DNA of 64,000 bases from Rhodanobacter fulvus Jip2 (GCF_000264315.1 NZ_AJXU01000065.1:1-64000); one strand, 5' to 3'. Counted from the first letter of the stretch, positions 27,673 through 36,358 are shown. The notes: generated from the letters alone by a model not told the origin. Program-made: numbers and translations.

Positions 27673-28466
27673 TCCTGGCGGTCTTCCAGCGCGGCGGCGA
27701 TGCGTTCGCGCGACAGCTCGGCCATGCGGCGGCGGGCGTCGGGGGTGGCGGGCACCGGCGTGAGGAAATGGATCTCGGCATCCATCGGCGCCTCGCCCAG
27801 CAGGCGCACGATGTTGTTGAAGAAACTCTCATGCTCGCGGAAGCCGGCATCGAGCAGCCGCCGGCCGTTGCGGGCAAAACGCAGGGCCACCGGTTGCACG
27901 ATCACGTCGGCATCGAGCGCGGCCTGGAAGATGCGCGCATGGAACACCTTCAGCACGCCGTGGTAGCCGGTGCCACCTTCCGGAAACACCGCCACCGAAC
28001 GCCCCGCGCGCAGGCGATCGACCATCACCTGCATCACCGTCGACAGCGAGTGGTTGTTGCCCCGACGGTGGAAAATCGTGCCGCCGCTGGCGGCCAGCCA
28101 GCCGATCAGCGGCCAGCCGGCGATCTCCGCCTTGGCCACGAAACACGCGGCACGCTGGCTGTGCAGCATGGTGATGTCGATCCACGAGGTGTGGTTGGCC
28201 ACGAACAGCACCGGATCGCGCTGGGCCGTGCCGAAACGCCGCGCGCGCATGCCGAAGATGCGCAGCAGCGTCACCGACCAGGCCCGGATCATGCGGTGGG
28301 GAAACGGTTCGCGGCCGTTCTTCATCACCGCCTGCTGGGTCCAGCTGAGCAGCAGGCCGCACAGCAGGATGCCGAGCACGATGTGCACCAGCACCAGCGG
28401 CACCCGCCACAGATAGCGCAGCGGGCGTAACGGATCGTGGGATTCGGAGGGGGATGCGTCACTCAT
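27669..28466 (-). CDS. 1-acyl-glycerol-3-phosphate acyltransferase-like protein (PlsC family)
   Basis: 265 residues. An N-terminal membrane helix (VPLVLVHIVLGILLCGLLLSW) precedes the PlsC blocks NHTSWIDI (H-x4-D catalytic motif), FHRRGNN and VAVFPEGGTG. It acylates a lysophospholipid or a related acceptor at the inner membrane. A paralogue with a housekeeping role may exist elsewhere. First gene of a two-gene unit with the YheT-like hydrolase. Confidence 0.9.
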   Translation of the reverse strand: MSDASPSESHDPLRPLRYLWRVPLVLVHIVLGILLCGLLLSWTQQAVMKNGREPFPHRMIRAWSVTLLRIFGMRARRFGTAQRDPVLFVANHTSWIDITMLHSQRAACFVAKAEIAGWPLIGWLAASGGTIFHRRGNNHSLSTVMQVMVDRLRAGRSVAVFPEGGTGYHGVLKVFHARIFQAALDADVIVQPVALRFARNGRRLLDAGFREHESFFNNIVRLLGEAPMDAEIHFLTPVPATPDARRRMAELSRERIAAALEDRQE

Positions 28467-28530
28467 GAGCGCAGCAGTTTAGCGTTACTTCGCCGCCGCG
28501 CGGAACGCCGCCTAGACCCGCCATCCGCTC

Positions 28531-28610
28531 CAGGAGCGGCTTCAGCCGCGACGCTCTTCTCGACTCGCCTGGGGCAAAGGGCATCGCGACTGAAGTCGCT
28601 CGTACAGGGG
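28531..28610. repeat. REP-like imperfect inverted repeat between acyltransferase and lrp genes
   Basis: CAGGAGCGGCTTCAGCCGCGACG and, 30 bp on, GCATCGCGACTGAAGTCGCTCGTAC are imperfect opposed copies of the (T/C)AGGAGCG..GCGA REP type also seen at 26568-26660. It lies in the 157-bp gap between two minus-strand genes, where it could separate the transcripts. Confidence 0.7.
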
Positions 28611-28623
28611 TTTTACCGCCGCG

Positions 28624-29103
28624 CTACTGGCGGCCAAGATGCGCCAGCGGCAGCGAGGGAGAACGTTTCACCGTGCGCAGCACGAAGCTGGAGTTCACGT
28701 CAGCCACGCCGGACGCGTTCAGCAGATGATCGAGCAGGAAGCGCGAGAAATCCGCCAGGTCGGCAACGTACACGTGCAGCAGGTAATCCATGGCGCCGGT
28801 CAGTGCATGGCAGGCGACCACCTCATCCCACGCGTTGACGCGCTCGACGAAACCATCCACCACCGCGCTCTCGTGCTTGCTCAGTTGCACCCGCACGAAC
28901 GCCTGCAAACCCAACCCCACGGCCTGGGGGTCGACTTGCGCCGCATAGCCGCTGATGACGTGATCGGCCTCCAGCCGCTGCAGCCGGCGCAGGCACGCCG
29001 AGGGCGAGAGGCTGACGCGCTCGGCCAGCTCGGCGTTGGTAATGCGGCCTTCGCTCTGCAGCACGGCGAGCATGCGCAGGTCCGTGCGATCAAGCGTGTT
29101 CAT
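28624..29103 (-). CDS. Lrp/AsnC-family regulator, probable regulator of phhA
   Basis: 159 residues from ATG 29103. HTH (RTDLRMLAVLQSEGRITNAELAERVSLSPSACLRRLQRLE) followed by the RAM/AsnC ligand domain (SKHESAVVDGFVERVNAWDEVVACHALTGAMDYLLHVYVADL). Divergent from phhA with a 137-bp gap. Lrp-type regulators commonly control aromatic amino-acid catabolism genes beside them, and phenylalanine or tyrosine is the likely effector (inference). Confidence 0.93.
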   Translation of the reverse strand: MNTLDRTDLRMLAVLQSEGRITNAELAERVSLSPSACLRRLQRLEADHVISGYAAQVDPQAVGLGLQAFVRVQLSKHESAVVDGFVERVNAWDEVVACHALTGAMDYLLHVYVADLADFSRFLLDHLLNASGVADVNSSFVLRTVKRSPSLPLAHLGRQ

Positions 29104-29240
29104 ACACAATCTTCATCGTTGTTTTCCCTATTAAGCGCAATTATATGGCGCGCAGGTGCCCATCGGTCGCAAGAATGCAATCTTCGTGCGGACGATCGTC
29201 GCTAAGCTGCCCGAAGCCCTCGCCGAACGCAGGAACGGCC

Positions 29241-30128
29241 ATGAACACACCCCGCAAGATCGAACACCAGCAGACCGACCGCGGCTACGTGCCGGTCTAC
29301 GCCACCGGCGTGGTGGAGCAGCCGTGGGCGAGCTACAGCCGCAGCGAGCACGCGGTGTGGGACACGCTGTTCCAGCGCCAGCGCGACCTGCTGCGCGGCC
29401 GCGCCTGCCAGGAATTCCTCGACGGCGTCGAGCGCTTCGGCCTGGGCGACGGCGGCATTCCGAAATTCGCCGAGCTCAACACCGTGCTGGGCGCGGCCAC
29501 CGGCTGGCAGGTGGTGGCGGTGGAAGGCCTGCTGCCGGACGAGGTGTTTTTCGATCACCTGGCCAACCGCCGCTTTCCGGTCAGCTGGTGGATCAGGAAA
29601 CCCGACCAGCTCGACTACCTCAGCGAGCCGGACCTGTTCCACGACCTGTTCGGCCACGTGCCGCTGCTGCTCAACCCGGTGTTCGCCGACTACATGCAGG
29701 CGTACGGCCGCGGCGGCATGAAGGCGTTCAAGATCGGTCCCGAGGCGCTGATGAACCTCACGCGGCTGTACTGGTACACGGTGGAATTCGGCCTGATCCG
29801 GACGCCCGCGGGCATGCGCATCTACGGCGCCGGCATCGTCAGCTCCAAGGGCGAGTCGGTCTACAGCCTGGATTCGCCCTCGCCCAACCGCATCGGCTTC
29901 GACATCGAGCGGGTGATGAACACGCGCTACCGCATCGACACCTACCAGCAGACCTACTTCGTGATCGAGAACTTCGAGCAGCTGTTCGACGCCACCCGCC
30001 CGGACTTCACGCCGATCTACGCCAGGCTGCGCCAATCGCCCGCGCATGCCGCCGGCGACGTGCTGGATGGTGACCGCGTGTTCACCCGCGGCGACCGCGC
30101 GGGCTGGGCGACCGACGCGGACAGCTGA
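29241..30128 (+). CDS. phhA: Phenylalanine 4-monooxygenase
   Basis: Non-haem-iron, tetrahydropterin-dependent hydroxylase converting phenylalanine to tyrosine. 295 residues, the monomeric bacterial form without a regulatory ACT domain. Iron ligands H134 and H139 in PDLFHDLFGHVPLL and E182 in WYTVEFGLI; the upstream WIRKPDQLDYLSEP block is also typical. ATG 29241 has AGGA 6 nt upstream. Divergent from the Lrp-type regulator. A pterin carbinolamine dehydratase gene, often adjacent, is not seen here. Confidence 0.96.
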   Translation: MNTPRKIEHQQTDRGYVPVYATGVVEQPWASYSRSEHAVWDTLFQRQRDLLRGRACQEFLDGVERFGLGDGGIPKFAELNTVLGAATGWQVVAVEGLLPDEVFFDHLANRRFPVSWWIRKPDQLDYLSEPDLFHDLFGHVPLLLNPVFADYMQAYGRGGMKAFKIGPEALMNLTRLYWYTVEFGLIRTPAGMRIYGAGIVSSKGESVYSLDSPSPNRIGFDIERVMNTRYRIDTYQQTYFVIENFEQLFDATRPDFTPIYARLRQSPAHAAGDVLDGDRVFTRGDRAGWATDADS

Positions 30129-30151
30129 GGCGCCCAGCGCAAGCATTCGGT

Positions 30152-31195
30152 TTACGGGCCCTCGCGCCGACGGCGCGATTTCACCATGCCGTGCTTGCGC
30201 AGCAACGCGCGCAACTGGTGATAGCCGAGCCCCAGCAGCGGCGCGGCCTCGACCTGGTTGTGGCGCGCTTCGGCGAGCGCGCGCTGGACCAGGTCGACTT
30301 CCAGACGCGCCAGTTCCGTCTTGATGTCGCAGGGAAGCCGGATCGATGCCTGTTCCGGCGGCGTCCCTTCCACCACGTCAGGCACGGCGTCGGCCGCCGG
30401 CCGGAACGCGGAAGCGAAGGGATCGAAAACGATGGTGTCGACCGGCTCGTCGGCCGGCGTGCGGTGCACGGATCGCTCGACCACGTTCTTCAGCTCACGC
30501 ACATTGCCCGGCCACGGGTAGCGCACCAGCGCGGCGCGGGCGGCTTCGCTGAAACCGGCAAACAAGTCCCGGCCCAGCTCGCGGCTGATGTTGACCGCGA
30601 AGTGCTCGGCCAGTTGCAGGATGTCGCCCGTGCGTGCGCGCAGCGGGGGCACCGTCAGCACGTCGAACGCGAGGCGGTCGAGCAGGTCGGCGCGAAACGT
30701 TCCGGCCCGCACGGCGGCAGGCAGGTCGCCGTTGGTGGCGCCCACGATGCGCACGTCCACGCTCAGCGTCTCGCTGCCGCCGACGCGCTCGAACTGGCCG
30801 TACTCGACCGCGCGCAGGATCTTTTCCTGCACGCGCAGGGAGACCGTGGCCAGCTCGTCGAGAAACAGCGTGCCGCCATGGGCCTGCTCGAAGCGGCCGA
30901 TGTGGCGGCGGCTGGCGCCGGTGAACGCGCCCGCCTCATGGCCGAACAGCTCGGTTTCGAGCAGGGCCTCGGTCAGGGTGGCGCAGTTGAGCTTCACCAG
31001 CGGCGCTTCCCAGCGCGGCGACAGGTAATGCAGCCGCGCCGCGATCAACTCCTTGCCGGTGCCGCGCTCGCCGATCACCAGCACCGGCTTGTTCACCGCC
31101 GCCACCCGCGAGGCGTGTTCCAGCAGATCCAGGAATGCCGTGGACTCGCCCAGCATGGCGGTGGTTTCGGTATCCGATGGACGCGGATCTGGCAT
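30152..31195 (-). CDS. pspF: Phage-shock-protein operon activator PspF
   Basis: Sigma-54 enhancer-binding protein without a receiver domain. The 347 residues start almost directly in the AAA+ domain: Walker A GERGTGKE (42-49), sigma-54 contact GAFTGA (89-94), Walker B GGTLFLDE (107-114), arginine-finger region and WPGNVRELKN. A Fis-type HTH (ARHNQVEAAPLLGLGYHQLRALLRKHG) closes the protein. Divergent from pspA, as in other psp loci. In the known system PspA inhibits PspF until envelope stress titrates PspA away. Confidence 0.93.
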   Translation of the reverse strand: MPDPRPSDTETTAMLGESTAFLDLLEHASRVAAVNKPVLVIGERGTGKELIAARLHYLSPRWEAPLVKLNCATLTEALLETELFGHEAGAFTGASRRHIGRFEQAHGGTLFLDELATVSLRVQEKILRAVEYGQFERVGGSETLSVDVRIVGATNGDLPAAVRAGTFRADLLDRLAFDVLTVPPLRARTGDILQLAEHFAVNISRELGRDLFAGFSEAARAALVRYPWPGNVRELKNVVERSVHRTPADEPVDTIVFDPFASAFRPAADAVPDVVEGTPPEQASIRLPCDIKTELARLEVDLVQRALAEARHNQVEAAPLLGLGYHQLRALLRKHGMVKSRRRREGP

Positions 31196-31360
31196 GGGGG
31201 TATCACTCGCAGAGCGGTCGAGCGACCGGATGACTGGTTTCGCTCGGTATTGGTGAATATAACCATGTATCGGTTGATAAAGCCGACCCGGATGATGACC
31301 GCTTTTGGCCGTGAAGACATAACTCTCTATCTATCAATGGCTTGGACGAACGTGTCGGCT

Positions 31361-31376
31361 TGGCACGGCATGTGCT
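31361..31376 (+). promoter_or_regulatory. Sigma-54 (-24/-12) promoter of the psp operon
   Basis: TGGCACG-GCAT-GTGCT matches the sigma-54 consensus TGGCACG-N4-TTGCW at all but one position, with GG and GC ten bases apart. It lies 43 bp before pspA, downstream of the divergent pspF gene, so PspF is the expected activator. Confidence 0.85.
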
Positions 31377-31418
31377 GTAGGCATTTCGTGGCCCTTCACC
31401 ATCACGAGGCAAGCAGAC

Positions 31419-32099
31419 ATGGGCGTTTTTTCGAGAATGAGCGACATCATCAACTCCAACATCAACGCGATGCTGGACAAGGCCGAAGAACCGGAAAAGG
31501 TAGTGCGGCTGATCATCCAGGAGATGGAAGACACGCTGGTGGAAGTGCGCTCCGCCGCGGCGCGCGCCATCGCCGACCGCAAGGAACTGGAGCGGCGCGT
31601 GGAATACGCCCGGCGTGAATCCGACGAGTGGCAGCGCCGCGCCGAGCTGGCCATCACCAAGGGGCGCGACGACCTGGCCAAGGCCGCGCTGGCCGAGAAG
31701 AAACATACGGACACCGCGCGCGAGGCGCTGCAGGGGCAGTGTCATGAGGTGGAACTGGGCCTGGCCAAGCTCAATGACGACATTGCCGCGCTGCAGGGCA
31801 AGCTGGCCGATGCCAAGCATCGGCAGAAGTCGTTCGAATTGCGCCACCACACGGCGGCCAACCGCCTGAAGGCGCGCAGCCGCACCCACGACGAGCGCAT
31901 CAACAACGCGCTGGGCCGCTTCGAGCATTACGAGCGCAAGCTGGAGCACATGGAAGGCCGCGTCGAAGCCTACGACCTGGGCAAGCAGCGCGATCTGGAC
32001 CGCGAGTTCGCCGACCTGGAAACCAACGACCACGTCGAGGCCGAACTGGCCGCGCTGAAGGAACGGATGGGCTCGGGGACAGCAGCCGCCAAGGAGTAA
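31419..32099 (+). CDS. pspA: Phage shock protein A
   Basis: 226-residue ESCRT-III-like coiled-coil protein that binds stressed inner membrane and restrains PspF. It opens with an amphipathic helix (MGVFSRMSDIINSNINAML) and continues with long charged helices (KVVRLIIQEMEDTLVEVRSAAARAIADRK). GAGG precedes ATG 31419. Residues 175-201 (LEHMEGRV..DLDREFADLE) closely resemble the tail of the second PspC in this operon. First gene of pspA-B-C-C2. Confidence 0.95.
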   Translation: MGVFSRMSDIINSNINAMLDKAEEPEKVVRLIIQEMEDTLVEVRSAAARAIADRKELERRVEYARRESDEWQRRAELAITKGRDDLAKAALAEKKHTDTAREALQGQCHEVELGLAKLNDDIAALQGKLADAKHRQKSFELRHHTAANRLKARSRTHDERINNALGRFEHYERKLEHMEGRVEAYDLGKQRDLDREFADLETNDHVEAELAALKERMGSGTAAAKE

Positions 32100-32105
32100 C
32101 GCGAC

Positions 32106-32327
32106 ATGGACGTTACCGCCATCTTCGCCATGTTCTGCATTTTCGTCGCGCCGCTGTGGCTGATCCTGCACTACACGAGCCAGCGCCGGCGCGCGCAGGG
32201 CCTGACCCGCGAAGACGAAAAAATGCTGTCGGATCTGTGGCAGATCGCCAACCGGATGGAGAACCGCGTGAAAACGCTGGAAACCATCCTGGATACCGAA
32301 GTACCCAACTGGAGAGACAAGGCATGA
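32106..32327 (+). CDS. pspB: Phage shock protein B
   Basis: 73 residues. One N-terminal membrane helix (VTAIFAMFCIFVAPLWLILHY), then a basic region and a coiled coil ending LETILDTEVPNWRDKA, close to the E. coli PspB ending. It partners PspC in sensing inner-membrane stress. Begins 6 bp after pspA and overlaps pspC by 4 nt. Confidence 0.93.
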   Translation: MDVTAIFAMFCIFVAPLWLILHYTSQRRRAQGLTREDEKMLSDLWQIANRMENRVKTLETILDTEVPNWRDKA

Positions 32328-32599
32328 ATGCTTCAACGGACGAATATCATCAGCGCCGGCTTCATCGCGACTCGGAACGCGGCCTGATCTTTGGCGTGTG
32401 CACGGGCGTCGCCGAGGGTTTCGGCTGGCCGGTATGGCTGACCCGCATCGGGGCGCTGGCGCTGGCCTGGTGCTTCCCGATGTCGACCGTGGTGGCCTAC
32501 GTGGTCGCCGCCCTGGTCATGCCGCAGCGGCCACTGCGTTATTGCGGCCGCGGCGACGAGCGCAGCTGCTGGCAGCCACGCCACCGGACCGAGCCATGA
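32324..32599 (+). CDS. pspC: Short PspC-domain protein (PspC1)
   Basis: 91 residues containing the PspC core (RRLHRDSERGLIFGVCTGVAEGFGWPVWLTRIGALALAW) and a second membrane segment (STVVAYVVAALVMP), but ending in an unusual Cys/Arg-rich tail (YCGRGDERSCWQ) instead of the normal PspC C-terminal helix. It overlaps pspB and the next PspC gene by 4 nt at each end, so the three are translationally coupled. It could be the sensor partner of PspB or a regulatory paralogue of PspC2. Confidence 0.85.
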   Translation: MNASTDEYHQRRLHRDSERGLIFGVCTGVAEGFGWPVWLTRIGALALAWCFPMSTVVAYVVAALVMPQRPLRYCGRGDERSCWQPRHRTEP

Positions 32600-32988
32600 G
32601 ACGCGACGGCAACTGGCGCGCGCAGCGCTTCTATCGCGACCCGCGCCACGGCAAGCTGATGGGCGTGTGCGCCGGCCTGGCCGATTACTTCGGCTGGAAC
32701 GTGACCCTCGTGCGCGGCCTGGCCATCGTCGCGCTGCTGTGGTTCAACGTGGTGACGCTGGCGGCGTACCTGGTGCTGGGTTTCGTGCTGCCGACCAAGC
32801 CGGAAGCGCTCTACGACTGGGACGCCGACGAGGAATACTGGCGCAGCGTGCGGCGCTCGGCCGGCGACACCTTTCGCGACGTGCGCCACCGCTTCCGCGA
32901 GCTGGACATGAAACTGCAGCACATGGAAGGCTACGTCACCTCGAGCCGGTACGACCTCGATCGCCAATTTCGCGATCTGGAATCCTAG
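32596..32988 (+). CDS. Second PspC-domain protein with canonical C-terminal helix (PspC2)
   Basis: 130 residues: PspC core (FYRDPRHGKLMGVCAGLADYFGWNVTLVRGLAIVALLW), second helix (NVVTLAAYLVLGFVLP), then an acidic linker and a cytoplasmic helix ending MEGYVTSSRYDLDRQFRDLES, like the E. coli PspC ending. It is the better candidate for the conventional PspC function. The tandem arrangement suggests gene duplication followed by division of roles. Confidence 0.88.
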   Translation: MRRDGNWRAQRFYRDPRHGKLMGVCAGLADYFGWNVTLVRGLAIVALLWFNVVTLAAYLVLGFVLPTKPEALYDWDADEEYWRSVRRSAGDTFRDVRHRFRELDMKLQHMEGYVTSSRYDLDRQFRDLES

Positions 32989-32997
32989 GAATCAACG

Positions 32998-33210
32998 ATG
33001 GACAACGGTCAATTTTTCATCCTCTGCATCATCATCGTCGTCCTCGGCGCGCGCATCTTCCGCGACCACCTGCGCTTCAAGCACGTCCAGCCGCGCGAAG
33101 ATCCGAAATACCAGGCACGCATGGACACGCTGGAGCAGCGCGTGCAGACGCTGGAGCGCATCGTCACCGACAAGGGTTACGACCTGAAGCGGGAATTCGA
33201 CAAGCTGTAG
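32998..33210 (+). CDS. Small PspB/PspC-like chimeric membrane protein
   Basis: 70 residues: a PspB-like membrane helix (GQFFILCIIIVVLGARIF), a coiled coil (MDTLEQRVQTLERI) like PspB, and a PspC-type tail (VTDKGYDLKREFDKL). It starts 9 bp after pspC2 in the same direction and ends the psp operon. I know of no assigned function. The sequence suggests an accessory partner of PspA or PspC. Confidence 0.8.
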   Translation: MDNGQFFILCIIIVVLGARIFRDHLRFKHVQPREDPKYQARMDTLEQRVQTLERIVTDKGYDLKREFDKL

Positions 33211-33235
33211 CCGGCCGCCTGGCGACAACTCGCCC

Positions 33236-33943
33236 CTACGACTTGCCCGGGCTCGACCGTTTGACTTCACTCACCTCCAGCACCTGCGCGATGCGGGTGC
33301 CGTCCCAGCGATAGACCAGGTGCTGTGCCTGCACGCACGGCGCCACCACATCGGGATAGAACGCGGCCAGGCATTCGCCGCCGCTGTCGCGCGCGCTGTC
33401 GTAGACCACGCCATTGGCACCCGCGGCCCGCAGCGCGCGGGCCAGTGCCACGCTGGCCGCATAGCTGTCCGGCGCCTGCGCCGCGGCCCAGCCGCCCCGC
33501 AAGTCGTACAGCTTGCTGTCCACGCTGGTGCGATAGCAGCGCATCTGGATGTCGGCGGCGGGCTGGGCGGTGGCGGCCAGGAAACGTTCGCGGTGATACA
33601 CGGTTTCCTCAACCGCCGTGACCACGCTGTGGGCCGCGTAGAATACACCCCAGGTGCCGTCGGAAAACCGGCTGCCTTCGGGATTGAGATGGGTGAACGC
33701 GGCCATCACCGGCGTCGAACCCGGCCCGCTGAGACGCCGCTCGCGCGGCACCAGCCGCAACGCATCCGCCTCCTCCCGCAGCCGCGGGTTGGTCAGCGCC
33801 TCGATCGCGAACAGGGCGTCCAGATCCGCCGGATCGGCGATGCGATCGAACACGCCCACCGGCGGAAAGCGGCTGGGCACGATGCGGTAGGCGTGCGCCC
33901 AGCGAATGCGTTTGACGGGTGGCAGATCGGGCGGCATCGACAT
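33236..33943 (-). CDS. RES-domain toxin (NAD+-degrading type), RES/Xre module
   Basis: 235 residues. RES fold markers: WAHAYRIVPSRFPP at the start, NPEGSRFSDGTWGVFYAA, AVEETVYHRERFL and a YDSARDSGGECLAAF block near the end. Known RES toxins (MbcT, RES-Xre) break down NAD+. The partner antitoxin is upstream on the same strand, but 163 bp of repeat DNA separates the two genes, unlike the usual overlap. Confidence 0.85.
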   Translation of the reverse strand: MSMPPDLPPVKRIRWAHAYRIVPSRFPPVGVFDRIADPADLDALFAIEALTNPRLREEADALRLVPRERRLSGPGSTPVMAAFTHLNPEGSRFSDGTWGVFYAAHSVVTAVEETVYHRERFLAATAQPAADIQMRCYRTSVDSKLYDLRGGWAAAQAPDSYAASVALARALRAAGANGVVYDSARDSGGECLAAFYPDVVAPCVQAQHLVYRWDGTRIAQVLEVSEVKRSSPGKS

Positions 33944-33953
33944 TCCAGGGTTG

Positions 33954-34063
33954 TGCTCCCTCCCCTGCTTTGCAGGGGAGGGTTGGGGAGGGGTCGCTCT
34001 TGATCCTCAAGTCAAAAGCACCCCCTCCCAGCCTCCCCCTGCGAGCAGGGGGAGGAGCAAAGC
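33954..34063. repeat. Double-hairpin intergenic repeat, copy 4 (inverted), inside the toxin-antitoxin operon
   Basis: About 110 bp: CCCTCCCCTG..CAGGGGAGGG, linker with GGGTCGCTCTTGAT, then CTCCCCCTG..CAGGGGGAG. This is the reverse complement of the copies near 7600. It fills most of the space between antitoxin and toxin genes and may lower toxin expression by hairpin formation or termination (inference). Confidence 0.83.
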
Positions 34064-34106
34064 ATGGTTCGCAAGCGTCTCGTTCGTCGCGACGTGCGGG
34101 CTTCGC

Positions 34107-34517
34107 TCACCCGCGCTGCGCATCCAGGTACTGGCGCACCACGTAGAGGTCGGCGACGTTGCCGGACAGCATGCGTTCCAGCGCGGAATGGCCACCGAAC
34201 AACGGCGCCGTGTTCGGCTGGTGCAGCCATGCGTCGGCCTGGGCCGGGTCGGGAAACAGGATCTGCAGCGACTTCCAGATGCCCAGCAGGTAGCTGATCC
34301 GCTCCAGCGTGTCGCGCCCCAGGCTGCCGCCCTGCTGGCGCTTCCACTTGTAGAAGGTGGACTCCGGCGGATCGCCCAGCAGCTTGCGCTGGTCGGCGAT
34401 GCGCAGCTTCCACTGTTCGGTGAGGTTGAAGAACGCGCGCAGCGCCGGATCGGCGAGCGTATCCGGCGCTGCGTAACGGGGCGCGGCTTCGGCGATGCGG
34501 GTCGAATGAGCCGTCAT
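34107..34517 (-). CDS. Xre/MbcA/ParS-type antitoxin (DUF2384)
   Basis: 136 residues. The HTH-like region contains FFNLTEQWKLRIADQRKLLGDPPESTFYKWK. The C-terminal toxin-binding domain of the DUF2384 kind contains LERISYLLGIWKSLQILFPDPAQADAWLHQPN..FGGHSALERML. ATG 34517 has GGGAG upstream. First gene of the pair, as expected for RES/Xre systems, and probably autorepressing with the toxin. Confidence 0.88.
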   Translation of the reverse strand: MTAHSTRIAEAAPRYAAPDTLADPALRAFFNLTEQWKLRIADQRKLLGDPPESTFYKWKRQQGGSLGRDTLERISYLLGIWKSLQILFPDPAQADAWLHQPNTAPLFGGHSALERMLSGNVADLYVVRQYLDAQRG

Positions 34518-34567
34518 GCGCTTACTCTCCCTGTGAAGTTATTTCAAATATTACTACACAAATGCAG

Positions 34568-36358
34568 TTATTGGACTGAATGCTTCGAATCACCGTTCGC
34601 CTTGGCGCAGGCGCAGCCGTAATCGGGCTCCGGCCCACCCTCGGCGATGAAGCGGTCGATGCGCTGCTCCAGCAGCGGCAGCGGCACCGAGCCGGTGGAA
34701 AGCACCGTGTCGTGGAAATGACGCACATCGAATTTGGTACCGAGCGCCTTCTCCGCCCTGGCGCGCAGCTCGCGGATCTTCAGGTAGCCCAACTCGTACG
34801 ACAGCGCCTGGCCCGGCCAGCTGATGTAGCGGTCCACTTCGTTGGCGATCTCGCGGGCGGACAGCGCGGTGTTGACGGTGAGGTAGTCGATCGCCTGCTG
34901 GCGGGTCCAGCCCAGGTGATGGATGCCGGTGTCGACCACCAGCCGGCAGGCGCGCCACATCTGGTAGGTGAGGTAGCCAAAACGTTCGTAGGGCGTCTTG
35001 TAGATGCCCATCTCGTTGCCGAGATATTCCGAGTACAGGCCCCAGCCCTCGCCATAGGCGGAGATGTAGCTGTCGCGGCGGAACGCGGGTTGATCCGGGT
35101 TCTCCTCGGCCAGTTCCAGTTGCAGCGCGTGGCCGGGATAGGACTCGTGCAGGGTCAACGCCGGCATGTTGTACAGCGGTCGCGACGGCAGGTCGTAGGT
35201 GTTGACCATGTACTCGTTCGCGTCGCCGCGGCCGGAGGTGTAGTACGGCGCGATGGCGGCCGGCACCGGCACGATGGTGAAGCGCGCGCGCGGCAGGTGG
35301 CCGAACAACCGTGGCAATTGGCCGTCCACTTCCTTGGCCACCCAGGCGCTGCGCATCAGCAACTCTTCCGGCGTCCTGGCGTAGAAGCGCGGGTCGGTGC
35401 GCAGGAAGTGCAGGAACGCGGGGAAATCACCCTGAAAGCCGCTTTCCTTCATCACCTCCAGCATCTGCGCGTGCAGCTTCGCCACCTGGTCCAGCCCGAT
35501 CTGGTGGATGGCGTCGGGGCCGAGGTCGAGCGTGGTGTATTCGTGGATCTGCTGGCGATAGAACGCCTTGCCGTCGGGCAGCGCCTCGGCCGCCAGCGTG
35601 GTGCGCGCCTGCGGCACGTATTCGTTGCGGAAAAACGCCAGCAGGCTGGCGTAGGCGGGGATCACGTCATCGCGGATGCGCTGCAAGGCCTTGCCCTGCA
35701 TGGCCTGCGCCTGCTCGGCCGGCAACGTGGCCGGCAGCCGCAGGAACGGCGCGTAGAGGCTGGCCTGGGTGGGGTCGGTCAGCTCGGCCACGGCGGCAAT
35801 CGACGCGTCGCGCCCGTCCAGCACGGCGCGCGGCACGGAAAAGCCGCGTTTCAGGCCGGCGCGCATGTTCGCGATCTGCTGGTCGAAATACGCCGGGATC
35901 TGGCCCAGCCGGTCGAGGTAGATACGATAATCGTCCACCGTGCGCAGCCGGTCGCTGCCCAGGTCGTAGCCGATGTCCGACCAGAACGCCGAGTCGCTGT
36001 TGAACGGCATCTGCCAGTTCTTGAAGCGCTGGTTGGCGACGAAGTTGCTGATCTGGTCGCGGTAGATGGCGTAGTTCACCTGGTTGGCGCGCGACAGCGC
36101 GGTGGCGTCGACGCCGTCCAGCTGGTTGAGCACGTTCCGCCAGTAATCCAGCCGCTGCTGCTGGCTGGCCGCGTCGACCGTATCGAGCCGGCCGTTGTTG
36201 GGTTGCGATTCGCCCGACGCGATGATGCCGGCCTGCCCGACGCGCCACGACCATTCCTGCTGGTAGATCGCGCGAAAGCGGTCATCGGCCGTGCCGGCAT
36301 GCGCCAAAGCACTGCACGCCAGGCCCGCCAGCAGCAGGTAACGCCAACAACGGATCAT
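34568..36358 (-). CDS. DUF885 family protein, probable exported metallopeptidase-like enzyme
   Basis: 596 residues from ATG 36358 (GGAG 7 nt upstream). Signal peptide MIRCWRYLLLAGLACSALAHA. Helical DUF885 body with the metal-binding-like motif HESYPGH, followed by DSYISAYGEGWGLYSEYLGNEMG, where Glu/His residues complete the presumed zinc site. Family members resemble carboxypeptidase-like zinc enzymes, but few have been assayed. Monocistronic. Its stop is 51 bp from the antitoxin start. Confidence 0.9.
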   Translation of the reverse strand: MIRCWRYLLLAGLACSALAHAGTADDRFRAIYQQEWSWRVGQAGIIASGESQPNNGRLDTVDAASQQQRLDYWRNVLNQLDGVDATALSRANQVNYAIYRDQISNFVANQRFKNWQMPFNSDSAFWSDIGYDLGSDRLRTVDDYRIYLDRLGQIPAYFDQQIANMRAGLKRGFSVPRAVLDGRDASIAAVAELTDPTQASLYAPFLRLPATLPAEQAQAMQGKALQRIRDDVIPAYASLLAFFRNEYVPQARTTLAAEALPDGKAFYRQQIHEYTTLDLGPDAIHQIGLDQVAKLHAQMLEVMKESGFQGDFPAFLHFLRTDPRFYARTPEELLMRSAWVAKEVDGQLPRLFGHLPRARFTIVPVPAAIAPYYTSGRGDANEYMVNTYDLPSRPLYNMPALTLHESYPGHALQLELAEENPDQPAFRRDSYISAYGEGWGLYSEYLGNEMGIYKTPYERFGYLTYQMWRACRLVVDTGIHHLGWTRQQAIDYLTVNTALSAREIANEVDRYISWPGQALSYELGYLKIRELRARAEKALGTKFDVRHFHDTVLSTGSVPLPLLEQRIDRFIAEGGPEPDYGCACAKANGDSKHSVQ

